Origin: Brachycybe producta
Lineage: Eukaryota; Arthropoda; Diplopoda; Playtdesmida; Andrognathidae
Reading direction: 5' to 3'
Length of the DNA: 64,000 bases
Assembly (NCBI GenBank): GCA_036925085.1
Contig: JAUPFP010000003.1
Coordinates: forward strand, 4,031,501 to 4,095,500
The notes below the pieces were generated by a model, which had not been told where the DNA came from, searched no databases, and worked only from the letters and a program-made list of their open reading frames with translations. The position numbers and the translations under genes are program-made. The number at the start of each line of letters is the position of its first letter. The stretch's first letter is position 1. Positions 11,830 through 23,600 of this stretch are shown here, in pieces.

Positions 11830-12420
11830 AGACCCAAATTCAAGAAGAAAACTTGACACTTGAACTTTTAACTTTTTCAACATAAAACAAGAGTTTTTCT
11901 ATATCCGAACCCTGCTCAGAGGATACAAGTTGAAGGTCAATTATTAAGTTTTCTTTTTGAACTTGTGCCTTAGCACGTGAACCTCTACTTGAACTCTCTA
12001 AGCAGGGTTACAATTTAGAAAATTGTTTTCAATAGAATTCAATAAAACAGGTTTTTTTTCCCTACGTTCGAACCTTGCTTAGAGGATTCAAGTTGAAGCT
12101 AAATTATTAAGTTTCCTACTTGAACTCTCTAAGCAAGGTTACAATTTAGAAAATTGTTTTCATTAGAATTCAATAAAACAGATTTTTTCTTTCTACATTT
12201 GAACCCTGCTGAGAGGATTCAAGTTGAAGTTCAATTATTAAGTTTTCTTCTTGAATTTAGGCCATAAGCGTGTGATATCCTATTTGAACTCTCTAAGCAG
12301 GGTAACAATTTAGAAAATTCTGTTCAACAAAAGTTTTTTTTTCTCTACATTTGAACCCTGCTCAGAGGATTCAAGGTGAAGCTCAAGTGACAAGTTCTCT
12401 TCTTGAATTTCGACCTTAAG
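11830..12420. repeat. Diverged tandem repeats, about 130-180 bp
   Basis: Four or so copies of a unit containing GAACCCTGCTCAGAGGATTC, 'agttgaag', 'ttcttcttgaatt' and ACTCTCTAAGCAGGGT. Adjacent units alternate a motif and its complement, so short hairpins are possible. Related pieces occur at about 45.64-45.70, 45.97-46.06 and 51.68-51.88 kb. Confidence 0.65.
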
Positions 12421-12785
12421 CCGGGATTCCACATACTTGAAAGAAAAAAAATAGAAAATAGAAACAGAAGTATGAAGAAAAAAAAAATCAGAAAAAAAAA
12501 TGTTTCTGCTACATTTTCTGCTTTCCGTCACATTCAAGGGTTTGTCATAATTATATTTTACAATCAAAAACACTTTTGAGTTTATAGAAGAGGGATAAGA
12601 AGAATATCAAAAGGAGGCGCCTGAAAAAAGCGCTCTTCTTATTGGTTTATAAAGTGTAATTCCGCCTAGCAGAAAAAAATGTCACCTGCTATTCTGCTAA
12701 ATAAATAGAATAAAATTAATTTAAGCTGAATAAATTCCATTTTTTTTGAGTGGCTATATTTCTGCATGTGAGAACTTGGCCTTAA
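12418..12785. repeat. MITE-like element with GCCGGGATTCCACAT end
   Basis: About 365 bp starting TTAAGCCGGGATTCCACATA and ending with a diverged complement near CATGTGAGAACTTGGCCTTAA. The interior words (TTATTGGTTTATAAAGTGTA, AAATAAATAGAATAAAAT) are shared with elements at about 7.42-7.76 and 44.29-44.90 kb. The TTAA at both ends could be part of the TIR or a target duplication. Confidence 0.6.
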
Positions 12786-13788
12786 GTTAACAAATGTGTT
12801 TATTGTTGCAAAGCGCCACCTAGTGGTTGAGTGTTATCAAGTGCCCTTATTTTCTTTTACAAGAAGCATAGAACTGATGACATTTTTTTTTTTCTTTCTA
12901 CAAAATATTTGAATTTACATTCAAATAAAAAAGGGACAAATACCTGAGAACCCAGTTGATAGAGAGTAGAATGACCTTTTTTGTTCTGCTTCATCTTTCA
13001 TTGTTTCTTCTATATTTCAATCGAAAGGGTTGTGAAGATGATATCTCCATTGCAATATCCAATATTGCTAATATCAATGGTGATATTTCTGGTCCCTAGA
13101 AAAATCCTAGATGGAGAAAGAAAGAGGAGAATTGGTTGTTTTTCCACCTAAATATGTAGAGCAATCGATCCAATTTTTTTTTAGCCCTTCTAGGCTCTTA
13201 GAGTTTATCCCATGTTGTATTTGAGGAGCACTTTTGGTTTAGAGCGGAGATCTAAGGGTTCTTATATGATAGAAAAGGGCATGGAAATAGAGGGTAGAAA
13301 TATATATCGGTTGTAAGGAGGGTGGAATTCAGTTCTGCGAACTTCAACTAGGGGTTTGCGACCTCAAGAAAAAAAATATACTGAAACGCCCATTCTAGTA
13401 TATAGAGAAAGAGAGATTCACAATGAAAAACACACCCAACCACATCTCACACACATCAAGGACACAACACTTTCTATTATATATTGGGTGCATTAGCAAT
13501 CTTTTATTTTCTTATTGTTTTAAGATATCTTTTCTGATCATGCGCATATGTGAGAAGAAAATTTAGCTAAATTCATCAGATATATGGCTTACTGATAGCC
13601 TCTGTGTATATCCCTTTAGCCTTTTTTTTGGTGCTGCTATCAATTCTTTTAGTTGTTTTATGAAGATTTCTATGATTGTGCCAACCTCTACCCCTCCATG
13701 GTGTGTGTGTGTGCCAACTTACCCCCAAGTGCGGGGTAGATTGGCACATGTTACATATGTTAGAAAAAAAAGGCTACTACAGCGTTTA
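12786..13788. other. AT-rich gene-free stretch
   Basis: No exon, RNA gene or clear repeat family is recognised on either strand. It contains a short GT run near 13705 and low-complexity poly-A/T. Confidence 0.5.
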
Positions 13789-14216
13789 TTAGAGATGGGA
13801 CAAATTATAAATTTTCTCGAATCCGGATTCGAATCCTAAAAAGTTCTCGAATCTCTCGAATCCTTCAAATATAAGAATCCTATATTATTCATTAAGAAGA
13901 TACAAACAAATGAAATAATATTAAATATTAAATTATTAATAATAAAAAACAAAGTGTGGCTTCACTCAGGGTCGCCGCCACAAGGTGATCCATTGGTGAT
14001 CCCCGGATACAACACCGAAATTACAACAATCGCCGGTTTTTTTTAAGTGAACGCTTCTTCTATTGGACATCAATTGGAGTTAAAACTAATTTTACCAAAG
14101 TTTTAACAGTTTTAACAGGTTAGGATTCGAAAGATTCGAAAGACGAAAAAAAAAAGCGCGAAGATTGGGGTTTTCGAATCTTCGCGGGATTCGAGGATTC
14201 GATTGTCCCATCATTA
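13789..14216. repeat. hAT-like non-autonomous element
   Basis: Left end TTAGAGATGGGACAAATT and right end TTGTCCCATCATTAG, so short inverted termini around AGRGATGGG, a form common in hAT elements. Arms hold multiple TTCGAATC words. The centre has a conserved GGTGATCCATTGGTGATC block. Copies: 23197-23569, 26648-27060, 31709-32115 and a fragment at 38930-39040. No transposase frame. Confidence 0.75.
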
Positions 14217-14319
14217 GCTGATTTTTTAATTTTTCATTATTTTTTCTTTCAGAAGAGCAAAATTAACAAAAACTAGTTGTTTTAGAAACTAGAAGAGTAG
14301 GTGGTTGGGCTATAGGGGG

Positions 14320-14339
14320 GGGGGGGGGGGGGGGGGGGG
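14320..14339 (+). repeat. Poly-G run
   Basis: An unbroken run of about 20 G residues. Its length is unreliable in any assembly. Similar shorter runs occur near 1366 (C), 7950, 15730 and 51530. Confidence 0.9.
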
Positions 14340-14850
14340 TTTGCTATGTATTTTCTATGAAAAGATTCGAGGTTGGTCGGATTTTGGCCAGCCGACTTCA
14401 TCATGAAATCCATAGAATTTCACTTTCTAAGACATTTAACAGAAGCGCCACATATCTTTCAATGCAAACTATCATAGAAATATTCTGATTTTTTTTTAAA
14501 TTTCTATTTTCTGTTGGTTTTGCAGCATGTGTGATTCTTCCTTTAGTGTTGCTCCTGAAATGCAGAATAATTAAAGAGGACTCCATAGAAAAAATACTTG
14601 TGTAAATGCACGGTAGATGGCGCCTGCAACCTCTATAGGGGTGGGCAATTACACTCGTCGCCAATTAGTTGAAATTGAATGTAGCCTCCTTTTAGCTCTA
14701 AAAGCGGCTCCAATACAACCTTAATTATCAGAGCACGTGACAAACTTAACCCAGAACATAAGTGAAGAGAGAGAGAGAGCACGTGTAGAGAAATAGCGAT
14801 GACGCAATTAAAAGTTTGCCACGTGACAAAAAAAGGAAGACTATTTGACG

Positions 14851-15046
14851 GGCAAGTGTAGCCAGCACTAGCTTTTTGTTGGCTCCGCCCTTTTATGAGC
14901 GTCAAACCAAATATCAACCAATTAGAAATTGATAAGCGCGGTGCATGTGACATCATCAGACCAAATAACAAACCAATTAGAAATTGATGACGCTCATAAA
15001 AGGGGCGGAGCAAACGAAAAGCTAGTTGCTGGCTACACTTGGCCTG
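14851..15046. repeat. Fold-back MITE, GCCCAGCACTA family
   Basis: Ends GGCAAGTGTAGCCAGCACTA and a diverged complement. The interior shares GGCTCCGCCC, TTATGAGCGTCA and CCAATTAGAAATTGAT with the ACAGGCA family, so the two families are related. Other copies: 19869-20060, 31293-31446, 39254-39394, 60098-60290. Confidence 0.8.
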
Positions 15047-15073
15047 TGACTGCGAGTCCATAGAGTTGAAGAA

Positions 15074-15280
15074 ACAGGCATTTAGAAATCGGGACGAACA
15101 CAAGTTGTCTCCGCCCTTTTTATGACGACCGGGAACTTCTAATTGGTTTGTTGTGTGGTTCGACGTTGAAAAGGGCGGAGCATATGACGTCAAACTACAT
15201 AACCAACCAATTAGAAGTTCCCGGTCGTCATAAAAAAGGGCGGATCCAACTTGTGTTCGTCCCGATTTCTAATTGCCTGT
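15074..15280. repeat. Fold-back MITE, ACAGGCAATTAG family (copy)
   Basis: A near-perfect palindrome of about 207 bp beginning ACAGGCATTTAGAAATCGGG and ending with the complement. It is flanked by GTTGAAGAA on the left and GTTGAAGAG on the right, an 8 of 9 target duplication. The reading frame that spans this and the previous element is an artefact of their palindromes. Confidence 0.9.
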
Positions 15281-16150
15281 GTTGAAGAGTTTCAGTACAT
15301 TTCTATCGAAGGAGGGCTAGTGGCGACATCTAACGCTACACGTACAAAATAAATGATATACTTGCAATTCTTAATCGGAGTCCAAAATGGTGTTTACGTT
15401 GTAAAATATCTTGATAATAATTTGAAGAAGAAGAAAAAATCAAAACGAATTTTTGTTGTCTTTTGATGAATTTGCCGCCAATTTTGTATTAAATTAAGGC
15501 AGCGCTTCAGCTTAATTTATTTTAGTCCTTGTTTGAATCTCACACCTAATCATATCGATTGTTATATTATAAAAAAACAAAATAAGATACAACAATATCG
15601 AACTAATAAACAAAAATCAAAATGAAATGAAATCAAAGGAAATTTTTATTATTCGAATACAAGTCGAGAATAACAAGACAACAAAACAAAAAAAATGAAT
15701 AATAACTTAATAAATAATTTTTTGGAGGGGGGGGGGGGGAGGGGGAATTTACATCTAATAAAAAGTTGCTCAAAAAACATAAAATTTATGCAACTTTTTG
15801 TTTTTTGTAAAATCTGATTGATTGATTTTTCTTCTGATGATGAATTTTTTTTTTCTTGTTTGAATAATAATACAATTTTAGTTTTTATTTTTACATTACA
15901 ATAGATACTAAATAAGAGGGGAGAGGGTATAAGGAGAGGAGGAAAAGGGGATGTAAGACCAAAGGAGAGAAAGGGATGGGAGAGAAAAAAATCTCAAAAA
16001 AAAAAAGTTTGGTTATTTAGCTTTCTGAAAGTAATTTTTAAAAAAACTAAATTATAAATTTGTTAGAAAGTAAATGAATTAGTTTTTTTTTTTAAAAAAA
16101 CTAATGATGTGATTGAGGGCCTAAATGTAACTCACACAAATTTCTCTCAA
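15281..16150. other. AT-rich gene-free stretch
   Basis: Contains a block (about 15.29-15.35 kb) whose complement lies at about 18.32-18.39 kb, beside another ACAGGCA MITE, plus poly-G and poly-A runs. No exon or RNA gene is seen. Confidence 0.5.
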
Positions 16151-17470
16151 AAGATTGATCCAGTTAGTTAAAAACTTAAAACATTTGAGAAAAAAACTTT
16201 CTTCAAAATTGGAGTCAGGTTCCTGAAAAGAATGAAATAAAGTTTCTCAAAAAGACTGAGATACTCAAAAGATGTTTCTGAAAGAATTACGAGAGAAGTT
16301 TCACAAAAGATTGAGAGAAGTTTCTCAAAAGATTGAGAGAAGTTTCTCAAAAGATTGAGAGAAGTTTCTCAAAAGATTGAGAGAAGTATCTCCAAAGATT
16401 GAGAGAAGTATCTCAAAAGATTGAGAGAAGTATCTCAAAAGATTGAGAGAAGTTTCTCAAAAGATTGAGAGAAGTTTTGGAAAAGATTGAGAGAAGTTTT
16501 GGAAAAGATTGAGAGAAGTTTTGGAAAAGATTGAGAGAAGTTTCGGAAAAGATTGATAGAAGTTTCGGAAAAGATTGAGAGAAGTTTCGGAAAAGATTGA
16601 TAGAAGTTTCTCAAAAGATTGATAGAAGTTTCTCAAAAGATTGAGAAGTTTGATGGAAAATTGAGAAGAGCTTCTCAAAAGATTGAGATTAGTTTCTCAA
16701 AAGATTGAGAGAAGTATCTCAAAGATTGAGAGAAGTATCTCAAAGATTGAGAGAAGTTCCTCAAAAGATTGAGAGAAGTTTCTCAAAAGATTGAGAGAAG
16801 TTTTGGAAAAGATTGAGAGAAGTTTTGGAAAAGATTGAGAGAAGTTTTGGAAAAGATTGAGAGAAGTTTTGGAAAAGATTGAGAGAAGTTTCGGAAAAGA
16901 TTGATAGAAGTTTCGGAAAAGATTGAGAGAAGTTTCGGAAAAGATTGATAGAAGTTTCTCAAAAGATTGATAGAAGTTTCTCAAAAGATTGAGAAGTTTG
17001 ATGGAAAATTGAGAAGAGCTTCTCAAAAGATTGAGATTAGTTTCTCAAAAGATTGAGAGAAGTATCTCAAAGATTGAGAGAAGTATCTCAAAGATTGAGA
17101 GAAGTTCCTCAAAAGATTGAGAGAAGTTTCTCAAAAGATTGAGAGAAGTTTTGGAAAAGATTGAGAGAAGTTTTGGAAAAGATTGAGAGAAGTTTCGGAA
17201 AAGATTGATAGAAGTTTCGGAAAAGATTGAGAGAAGTTTCGGAAAAGATTGATAGAAGTTTCTCAAAAGATTGATAGAAGTTTCTCAAAAGATTGAGAAG
17301 TTTGATGGAAAATTGAGAAGAGCTTCTCAAAAGATTGAGATTAGTTTCTCAAAAGATTGAGAGAAGTATCTCAAAGATTGAGAGAAGTATCTCAAAGATT
17401 GAGAGAAGTTCCTCAAAAGATTGAGAGAAGTTTCTCAAAAGATTGAGAGAAGTTTCTCAAAAGATTGAGG
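16150..17470. repeat. 22-bp minisatellite with higher-order repeats
   Basis: Tandem array of the unit AGTTTCTCAAAAGATTGAGAGA with variants (TTTTGGAAAAG, TTTCGGAAAAG, TATCTC). A marker unit GATTGAGATTAGTTTCTC recurs at 16681, 17029 and 17333. The higher-order periods are therefore about 348 and 304 bp, differing by exactly two 22-bp units. Because 22 is not a multiple of 3, the long open frames on the minus strand come from the array itself. The array ends about 180 bp beyond the stop codon of the peptide precursor gene. Confidence 0.95.
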
Positions 17471-17648
17471 ATCGTTTTTTTATAAAATGTTGATTTCGAA
17501 GAAGATATCACGATGAAAATACTTTCAGCCAATTCATTTACTATTCTAATTTCTAACAAAATTTAAATTTCTTCTTAAGTTATTTCAAAAAAGCTGATTA
17601 ACCAATTTTTTTTTGGAGATTTTTTTTTTATAGTTTTGTTTGTAATTT

Positions 17649-20600
17649 TTAGCGTCCCAAACCCGTCCACAGAATTGAAGGGTTATAATAATGTTTCCTT
17701 TGACCCCCATCTTCACTACTTTTTGACCGAGTTACAAATTTTAATTCTTGACCGTCTCTACGGTCTTGTTTCGAGAAAGTTGTTGTTCCTCCTTCGTGAG
17801 GAGGTCCGAACGGTCCGAGATTTTCGATGGAACGCATTTCTTGACGTCGCCAAAGTTCCTTTTGTGCGGCATCAAAAAATCTTCTCAAGTCAGTGAATAA
17901 TTCTGGACCTAAAGGTGCCGACGATGATGGACGTTTTCCCAGTCCGATCCATTTGAGTCCTGGATCGTATTTCGGTCGGCTCGTTCCCGTCTTTCGAATC
18001 CTAGGAGTCATGTTTTCATTTTGGTTATGATGGCTCGGTTCGCTTTCGTAATGGTCATTCTTATGAAGTGATTCTTGTTGACCAATGCTTTGGTCCGGTT
18101 CTTCGAGATCTTTCAAAATTTCCGTTATTTCTCCATTGGTTTTTCTCAACATCGGAGATTCTTCTTAAAATAAATAAATGAAAAAAAAATGTATTTATTT
18201 ATTAATAACTTGTTATACAATTTTTTAAAAAAAACTTTTAGGCCTTGTTTCCATTGGGGTGAAAATTTGAACTTTTTTTTGAAAATTTCAACTGATGAAA
18301 AATTGAACAAACGTGACCTTTGCCCTATGTGTAGCGGTTAGATGTCGCCACTAGCCCTCCTTCGATAGAAATGTACTGACACTCTTCGACACAGGTATTT
18401 AGAAATCGGGACGAACACAAGTTGGATCCGCCCTTTTTATGAAGTCCGGCAACTTCTAATTAGTTTGTTGTCTGGTTCGATGTTAACAAGGGCGGAGCAT
18501 GTGACGTCAGACTACATAACCAACCAATTAGAAGTTGCCGGTCGTCATAAAAAGGGCGGAGCCAACTTGTGTTCGTCACGATTTCTATCTGCCTGTCGCT
18601 CCAAGTCGCCTAATGCTACTCCTCCTACATGTAGCTAGGAAAAGGGGCCAAGTGGGCCAGAAAGAGACCAGAGATATTGTTTCTCAAATTAAGGAACCTC
18701 TCTTGCCCCTTTTATATAGGTTTTTATTTCAAATAAAAAGCAATATGTTGAATATTTTTTTTAAACTCAATCAATATTAATTCGTTAAGTGGGTGGTGGG
18801 GTTTAAGGAGGAAGAGGAGGAGGAGGAGGAGGCTAATTAAAATCGTCTTGAGTGCGAATTAATGTCGTTACTGAAAAAGTATAAAGTAAACACACCTACA
18901 CTTATTAATCTAATAATTTATGCAAACAATGGACTTGAGGAGGATTCGTGTAAAATGAACAAAACAACAGATTTCTGAAAAGGTCTTCATTGGATTTGTG
19001 TCTTAAGATAATATTAATCCCATATTTTGATTAGGGATCAGTTTCTTCTTCTTCTTCTTCTCATTATTATTAGAAGTATTAAAATTGAAGAGAAGAAATT
19101 CAACTTAAAACAGATGAAAATCCTTTTATGACAATATTAATTGAAAATATTGTATAATCGACATTGGAATTAATTATTAATTGTGTGATTTTTTTAAAAA
19201 ATCAAGTTTGTTGCTGTTGTCCCGGAGGGGGGAGGGTTGTGAGATTGGTTCACACATGCTGAAAAACAAGCAGGAAAAATTAGATATAATTATAATAATT
19301 TACAAAAAAAAATGTTAGAATTAAGTTAAAATAATAAAATTTATAAATAAAAAAAAATGTTAGAGAAAAAATTTGGAATTTAGAAAAAAAAAAAAAATTA
19401 GAAAAATCAGAGAATTAGAAAATTTGCAAAAATGTCAGAACAATATTGTGAAATTTGTTGTTAAAAAAAATATTTAAACTAACGTGTTTAAATACTTTTT
19501 TTTAATTTTTCAATATTGTTCTGACAAATTATAAAATTTTATAAAAAAAAAATATCAAGAGAATTTTGCAAAAATTATAAAAACCTGAAAAAATACGAGA
19601 GTTACAAAATTTACAAAAAAAAATTATGAAAAACTTGTGATAATCATAGTATTATAAATAAAATTATTACAAAAATGTCAGAACAAAATTGTGTAATTTT
19701 GAAAAAAAAAATATTAAACACGTTAAAATTGCATAATTTATATCAAAAAAAGTCAGAAAAAACTTTGGAATTTAGAAAAAAATTATAAAAATCAGAGAAT
19801 TAGAAAATTTGCAAAAATGTCAGAACAATATTGTGAAATTTTTTTTAAAAAAAATATTTAAAGATGACACAGGCATCTGTAGACAGCTGTTTGTTTTGGC
19901 TCCGCCCCTTTTATGAGCGTCAGACCAAATATCAACCAATTAGAAATAAAAAGGGCGGAGCATGTGACAACAGACTCAGTAACAAAAACCAATTAGAAAT
20001 TGATGACGCTTATAAAAGGGCGGAGCCAACGAAATTCTGAAGCTGTCTACAAATGTCTGTCATAGCATTAGCCATTGGTGTGGCGCCACCAGGGGGGAGG
20101 GGGGGACAACAGCAAAATAAATACAGGCAATTAAAAATCGGGACGAGCAGAAGTTGGCTCTGCCCTTTTTATGACAACCGGCAACTTCTAATTGGTTTGT
20201 TGTGTGGTTCAACGTTGAAAAGGGAGGAGCATGTGACGTCAGACTACATAACCAATCAATTAGAAGTTGCCGTTCGTCATAAAAAGGGCGGAGCCAACTT
20301 CTGTATGTCCCGATTGCTAATTGCCTGTTCTACAGATGCCTGTCAACAGTGTTCTCTGACAGGCAATTAGAAATCGGGACATACAGAAGTTGGCTCCGCC
20401 CTTTTTATGACGACCGGCAACTTCTAATTGGTTTGTTGTGTGGTTTAACGTTGAAAAGGGACGTCAGACAACATAACCAACCAATTAGAAGTTGCCGGTC
20501 GTCATAAAAAGGGCGGAGCCAACTTCTGCTCGTCCCGATTTCTAATTGCCTGTAAATAAATATCTATTCAGCCACCTTAATTAAGTAACGTTTTAGAATA

Positions 20601-23600
20601 CGACTGTGTTTGTTGCTCTAAAAAAAACCGCAATTTAAATAGTTTGTGTTCCCAATAAACTCATTAAAACTTCTTTTTTTTATCTTAAGGCGTTTTAATA
20701 TTATAAATTTGCATATTCTAATGACGCCTCTCTTATGTATTTTAATTATAATGAATTTTCCTATCCAACTTTTGCCGAGAACCGAAAATAAAAACAGGGG
20801 AAAAATACAAAACTCTGGGGGCTTTAGGCGGAAGTCAATTATGAAAAAAACTTAAACAGGGGTCAATCACATTTATTCACCGATTTAATAATTACCCACA
20901 TTTTGTTTCATTATTATCTTATATATTATTATTATTATTATTATTAAAATCAACTATAATGGATGTGGGTGGTTTTTACATTTTATGAGAAAAAATGTTT
21001 TTCTAGTTTTTTATTTTGTAACACGTTTTCAATGCGGGTTAAAAAAACTTGTTTTTTTTTAATAAAGTAGCCATTTGTAAATTATGCAAATGATTCAGGA
21101 ACAGAAAAAAAAAAGAACTATGGAAAATATTTATATAGAAAATATATTTATAGGAAAAACCGGTAGAACCGGTTTTCCAATTACTGAAACTGATAGAACC
21201 GGTTCACCAGTATATAGGCTGCCGAACGGATAAAAAAAATGGTTCCGAACCAAATGTATAGGTTTGGTTCGGTTCTACCCTTTTGTCACCTCTAATTAGT
21301 CTAATGTGCTGCACAAATCTGCTAATGCATAATGGGAACCGGTTCGAACAGGTTTTGATCAGTTTGTCGATTATGAATTTCTGACGAACCGGTTTTGATC
21401 AGTTTGTCGATTATGACGAACCGGTTTTGATCAGTTTGACGATTATGACGAACCGGTTTTGATCAGTTTGTCGATTATGACGAACCGGTTCTGATCAGTT
21501 TGTCGATTATGACGAACCGGTTCAAACGCATTAGCAGATTTGCGGAGCACATTAGACTAATGTGCTGTGCAAATCTGATAATGCATAATGGGAACCGGTT
21601 CATCAACATCGATGAACTTGATCAGAACCCCAGTGGTTCCCTCTGGCACAGGCCCCTCCTCTGCACTGTGGATTATTCAAATACAGTTTTAAAACCAACT
21701 TAAGGAAACAAAAGTCTTGTTTTTCCTGTTTTTAATTTTTACATTAAAGTGATTTTAATTGCGATTGAAATTAATTTAATTATTTCAATTGATTTGAGAC
21801 TAGAAAGAACAAGTGGATCCTAATGAAGCAAATAAACGAATTAACAACTGTTGTATCGAATGAATTCTGTTAATTAGTTGCAGATATTCTTGACCATTGG
21901 TCTGGTATAACTGCAGCATAAGTAAAAATCAGGCATTCTATACATTTACTAAGTAATGTATACAATGATATAGAATGCCTATTTCGGTAATAAACAAGGG
22001 TGGACTGGCTTATCGGTAGAGATGTCAACAGGGTCGGAACTGATAGAACCGGTTCGCCAATAACTGGAACTAATAGAACCGGTTCGCCAATAACTGGAAC
22101 TAATAGAACCGGTTCGCCAATAACTGGAACTAATAGAACCGGTTCGCCAATAACTGGAACTAATAGAACCTGTTCGCCAATTACTGGAACTGGTAGAACT
22201 GGTTCGCCAATTACTGGAACTGGTATAACTGGTTCGCCAATAACTGAAAGTAATAGAACCGGTTCGCCAATTGCTGAAACTGGTAGAACCGGTTCGCCAA
22301 TTGCTGAAACTGGTAGAACCGCTTCGCCAATTACTGGAACTTGTAGAACCGGTTCGCCAATTACTGGAACTGGTAGAACCGGTTCGCCAATTACTGAAAC
22401 TGGTAGAACCGGTTCGCCAATTACTGAAACCGGTAGAACCGGTTCGCCAATTACTGGAACTGATAGAACCAGTTCTACTTATCGGAAGGGGGGGGGGGCA
22501 TTTTTTCTGATGGGCCGCTTAGACAGACAGCAAAGCTAAGGGGCGCAGAAATAACTAGAGTAAAGGAGGCGCCAGTTTTATTCTTGCCTCTAGTGCAAAA
22601 TTAGATAATTATAGCCAGTGGCGCCCACAGGATAATTTCATAAGGGAGGGGGAGGCAATTCCCAAACTAAAAAATTATTAGCCCATACTATTATGACCCC
22701 CAACATGTGGCTCATTAGTGTTCATTTTCCACCTAAGGCGCGCATGCGTCTTTTGTCTACGAGCCTTATACCCTTTGAAACTATAAGTGTGGCTTTTGAG
22801 TAAAACACACCCTGTATAAATGTTGTTTCCTATCCAATCTCACTCGAAGTTACTTTTATTAAAACAAAACTCAGGTGATTTCATTAAAAAATATTGCCTC
22901 ATATAACACGGAAATATGGAGGGGTGGTGTGGGAGGGGGAGGGGGTGCAAAATAAGTTTCCAATAATAAAAGACTAGAAGAAGTAAATGAGGCAATTTGA
23001 GCAAAATGATGAAGCCTCGCATTTTCTTTATTCGAGAATTCATTTTCAAGCGGAAAAACAAATTCATTACTAAGGGAGGGTGGTTACATTGTAACCAATA
23101 ATAAAAAAAAGAACAATTTATATAAAAATTCATCATATTTATAAACAACAAAACGATTTTTCTTTAAAAAAAAAAAGTTCAAAGTTTATAATAATGAAGG
23201 GACATTCGAATCCGGAGAATCTTGAAAAATATTCGAGATTCGAAAACTCAAATCTTTCGAATCCTAACCTTTAAAAAACTTAAAAACTTTCGTAAAAATT
23301 AGTTTTAACCCCAATTGACGTCCGATAGAAGCATTCACTAACAAAAAACCGGCGATTGTTGGCAATTTCGGTGGTGGTATCCGGATTACCAATGGATCAC
23401 CTTGTGGCCTGACCCTGAGTGAAGCCACACTGTGTTTTTAATTATTAATAATTTAATATTATTTTATTTATTTGTATCTTCTTAATGAATAATATATATA
23501 GGATTCTTTTAGGAAGGATTCGAGAACCGATTCGGATTCGAGACAATTTAGGATTCGTTTCACCTCTAGTTTATAACCTTAAGAGGGCAAATAAGAAGTT

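Noticed and set aside
14633-15193. 186-codon open frame, minus strand
   Set aside because: It reads across two palindromic MITEs. The same peptide words appear at every other copy (20.1, 34.0, 37.1, 53.2 kb) with stops, so it is a repeat artefact.
16168-17330. Several 60-109-codon frames with repeats of KLLSIFSETSLNLFRNF
   Set aside because: Produced by a 22-bp minisatellite whose unit is not a multiple of three. No start context, splice sites or selection pattern.
17649-18163. Allatostatin A precursor
   Set aside because: Both peptides lack the YxFGL-amide core (they have W-I-G-L and W-T-G-L), and there are only two copies. Kept as a distant possibility only.
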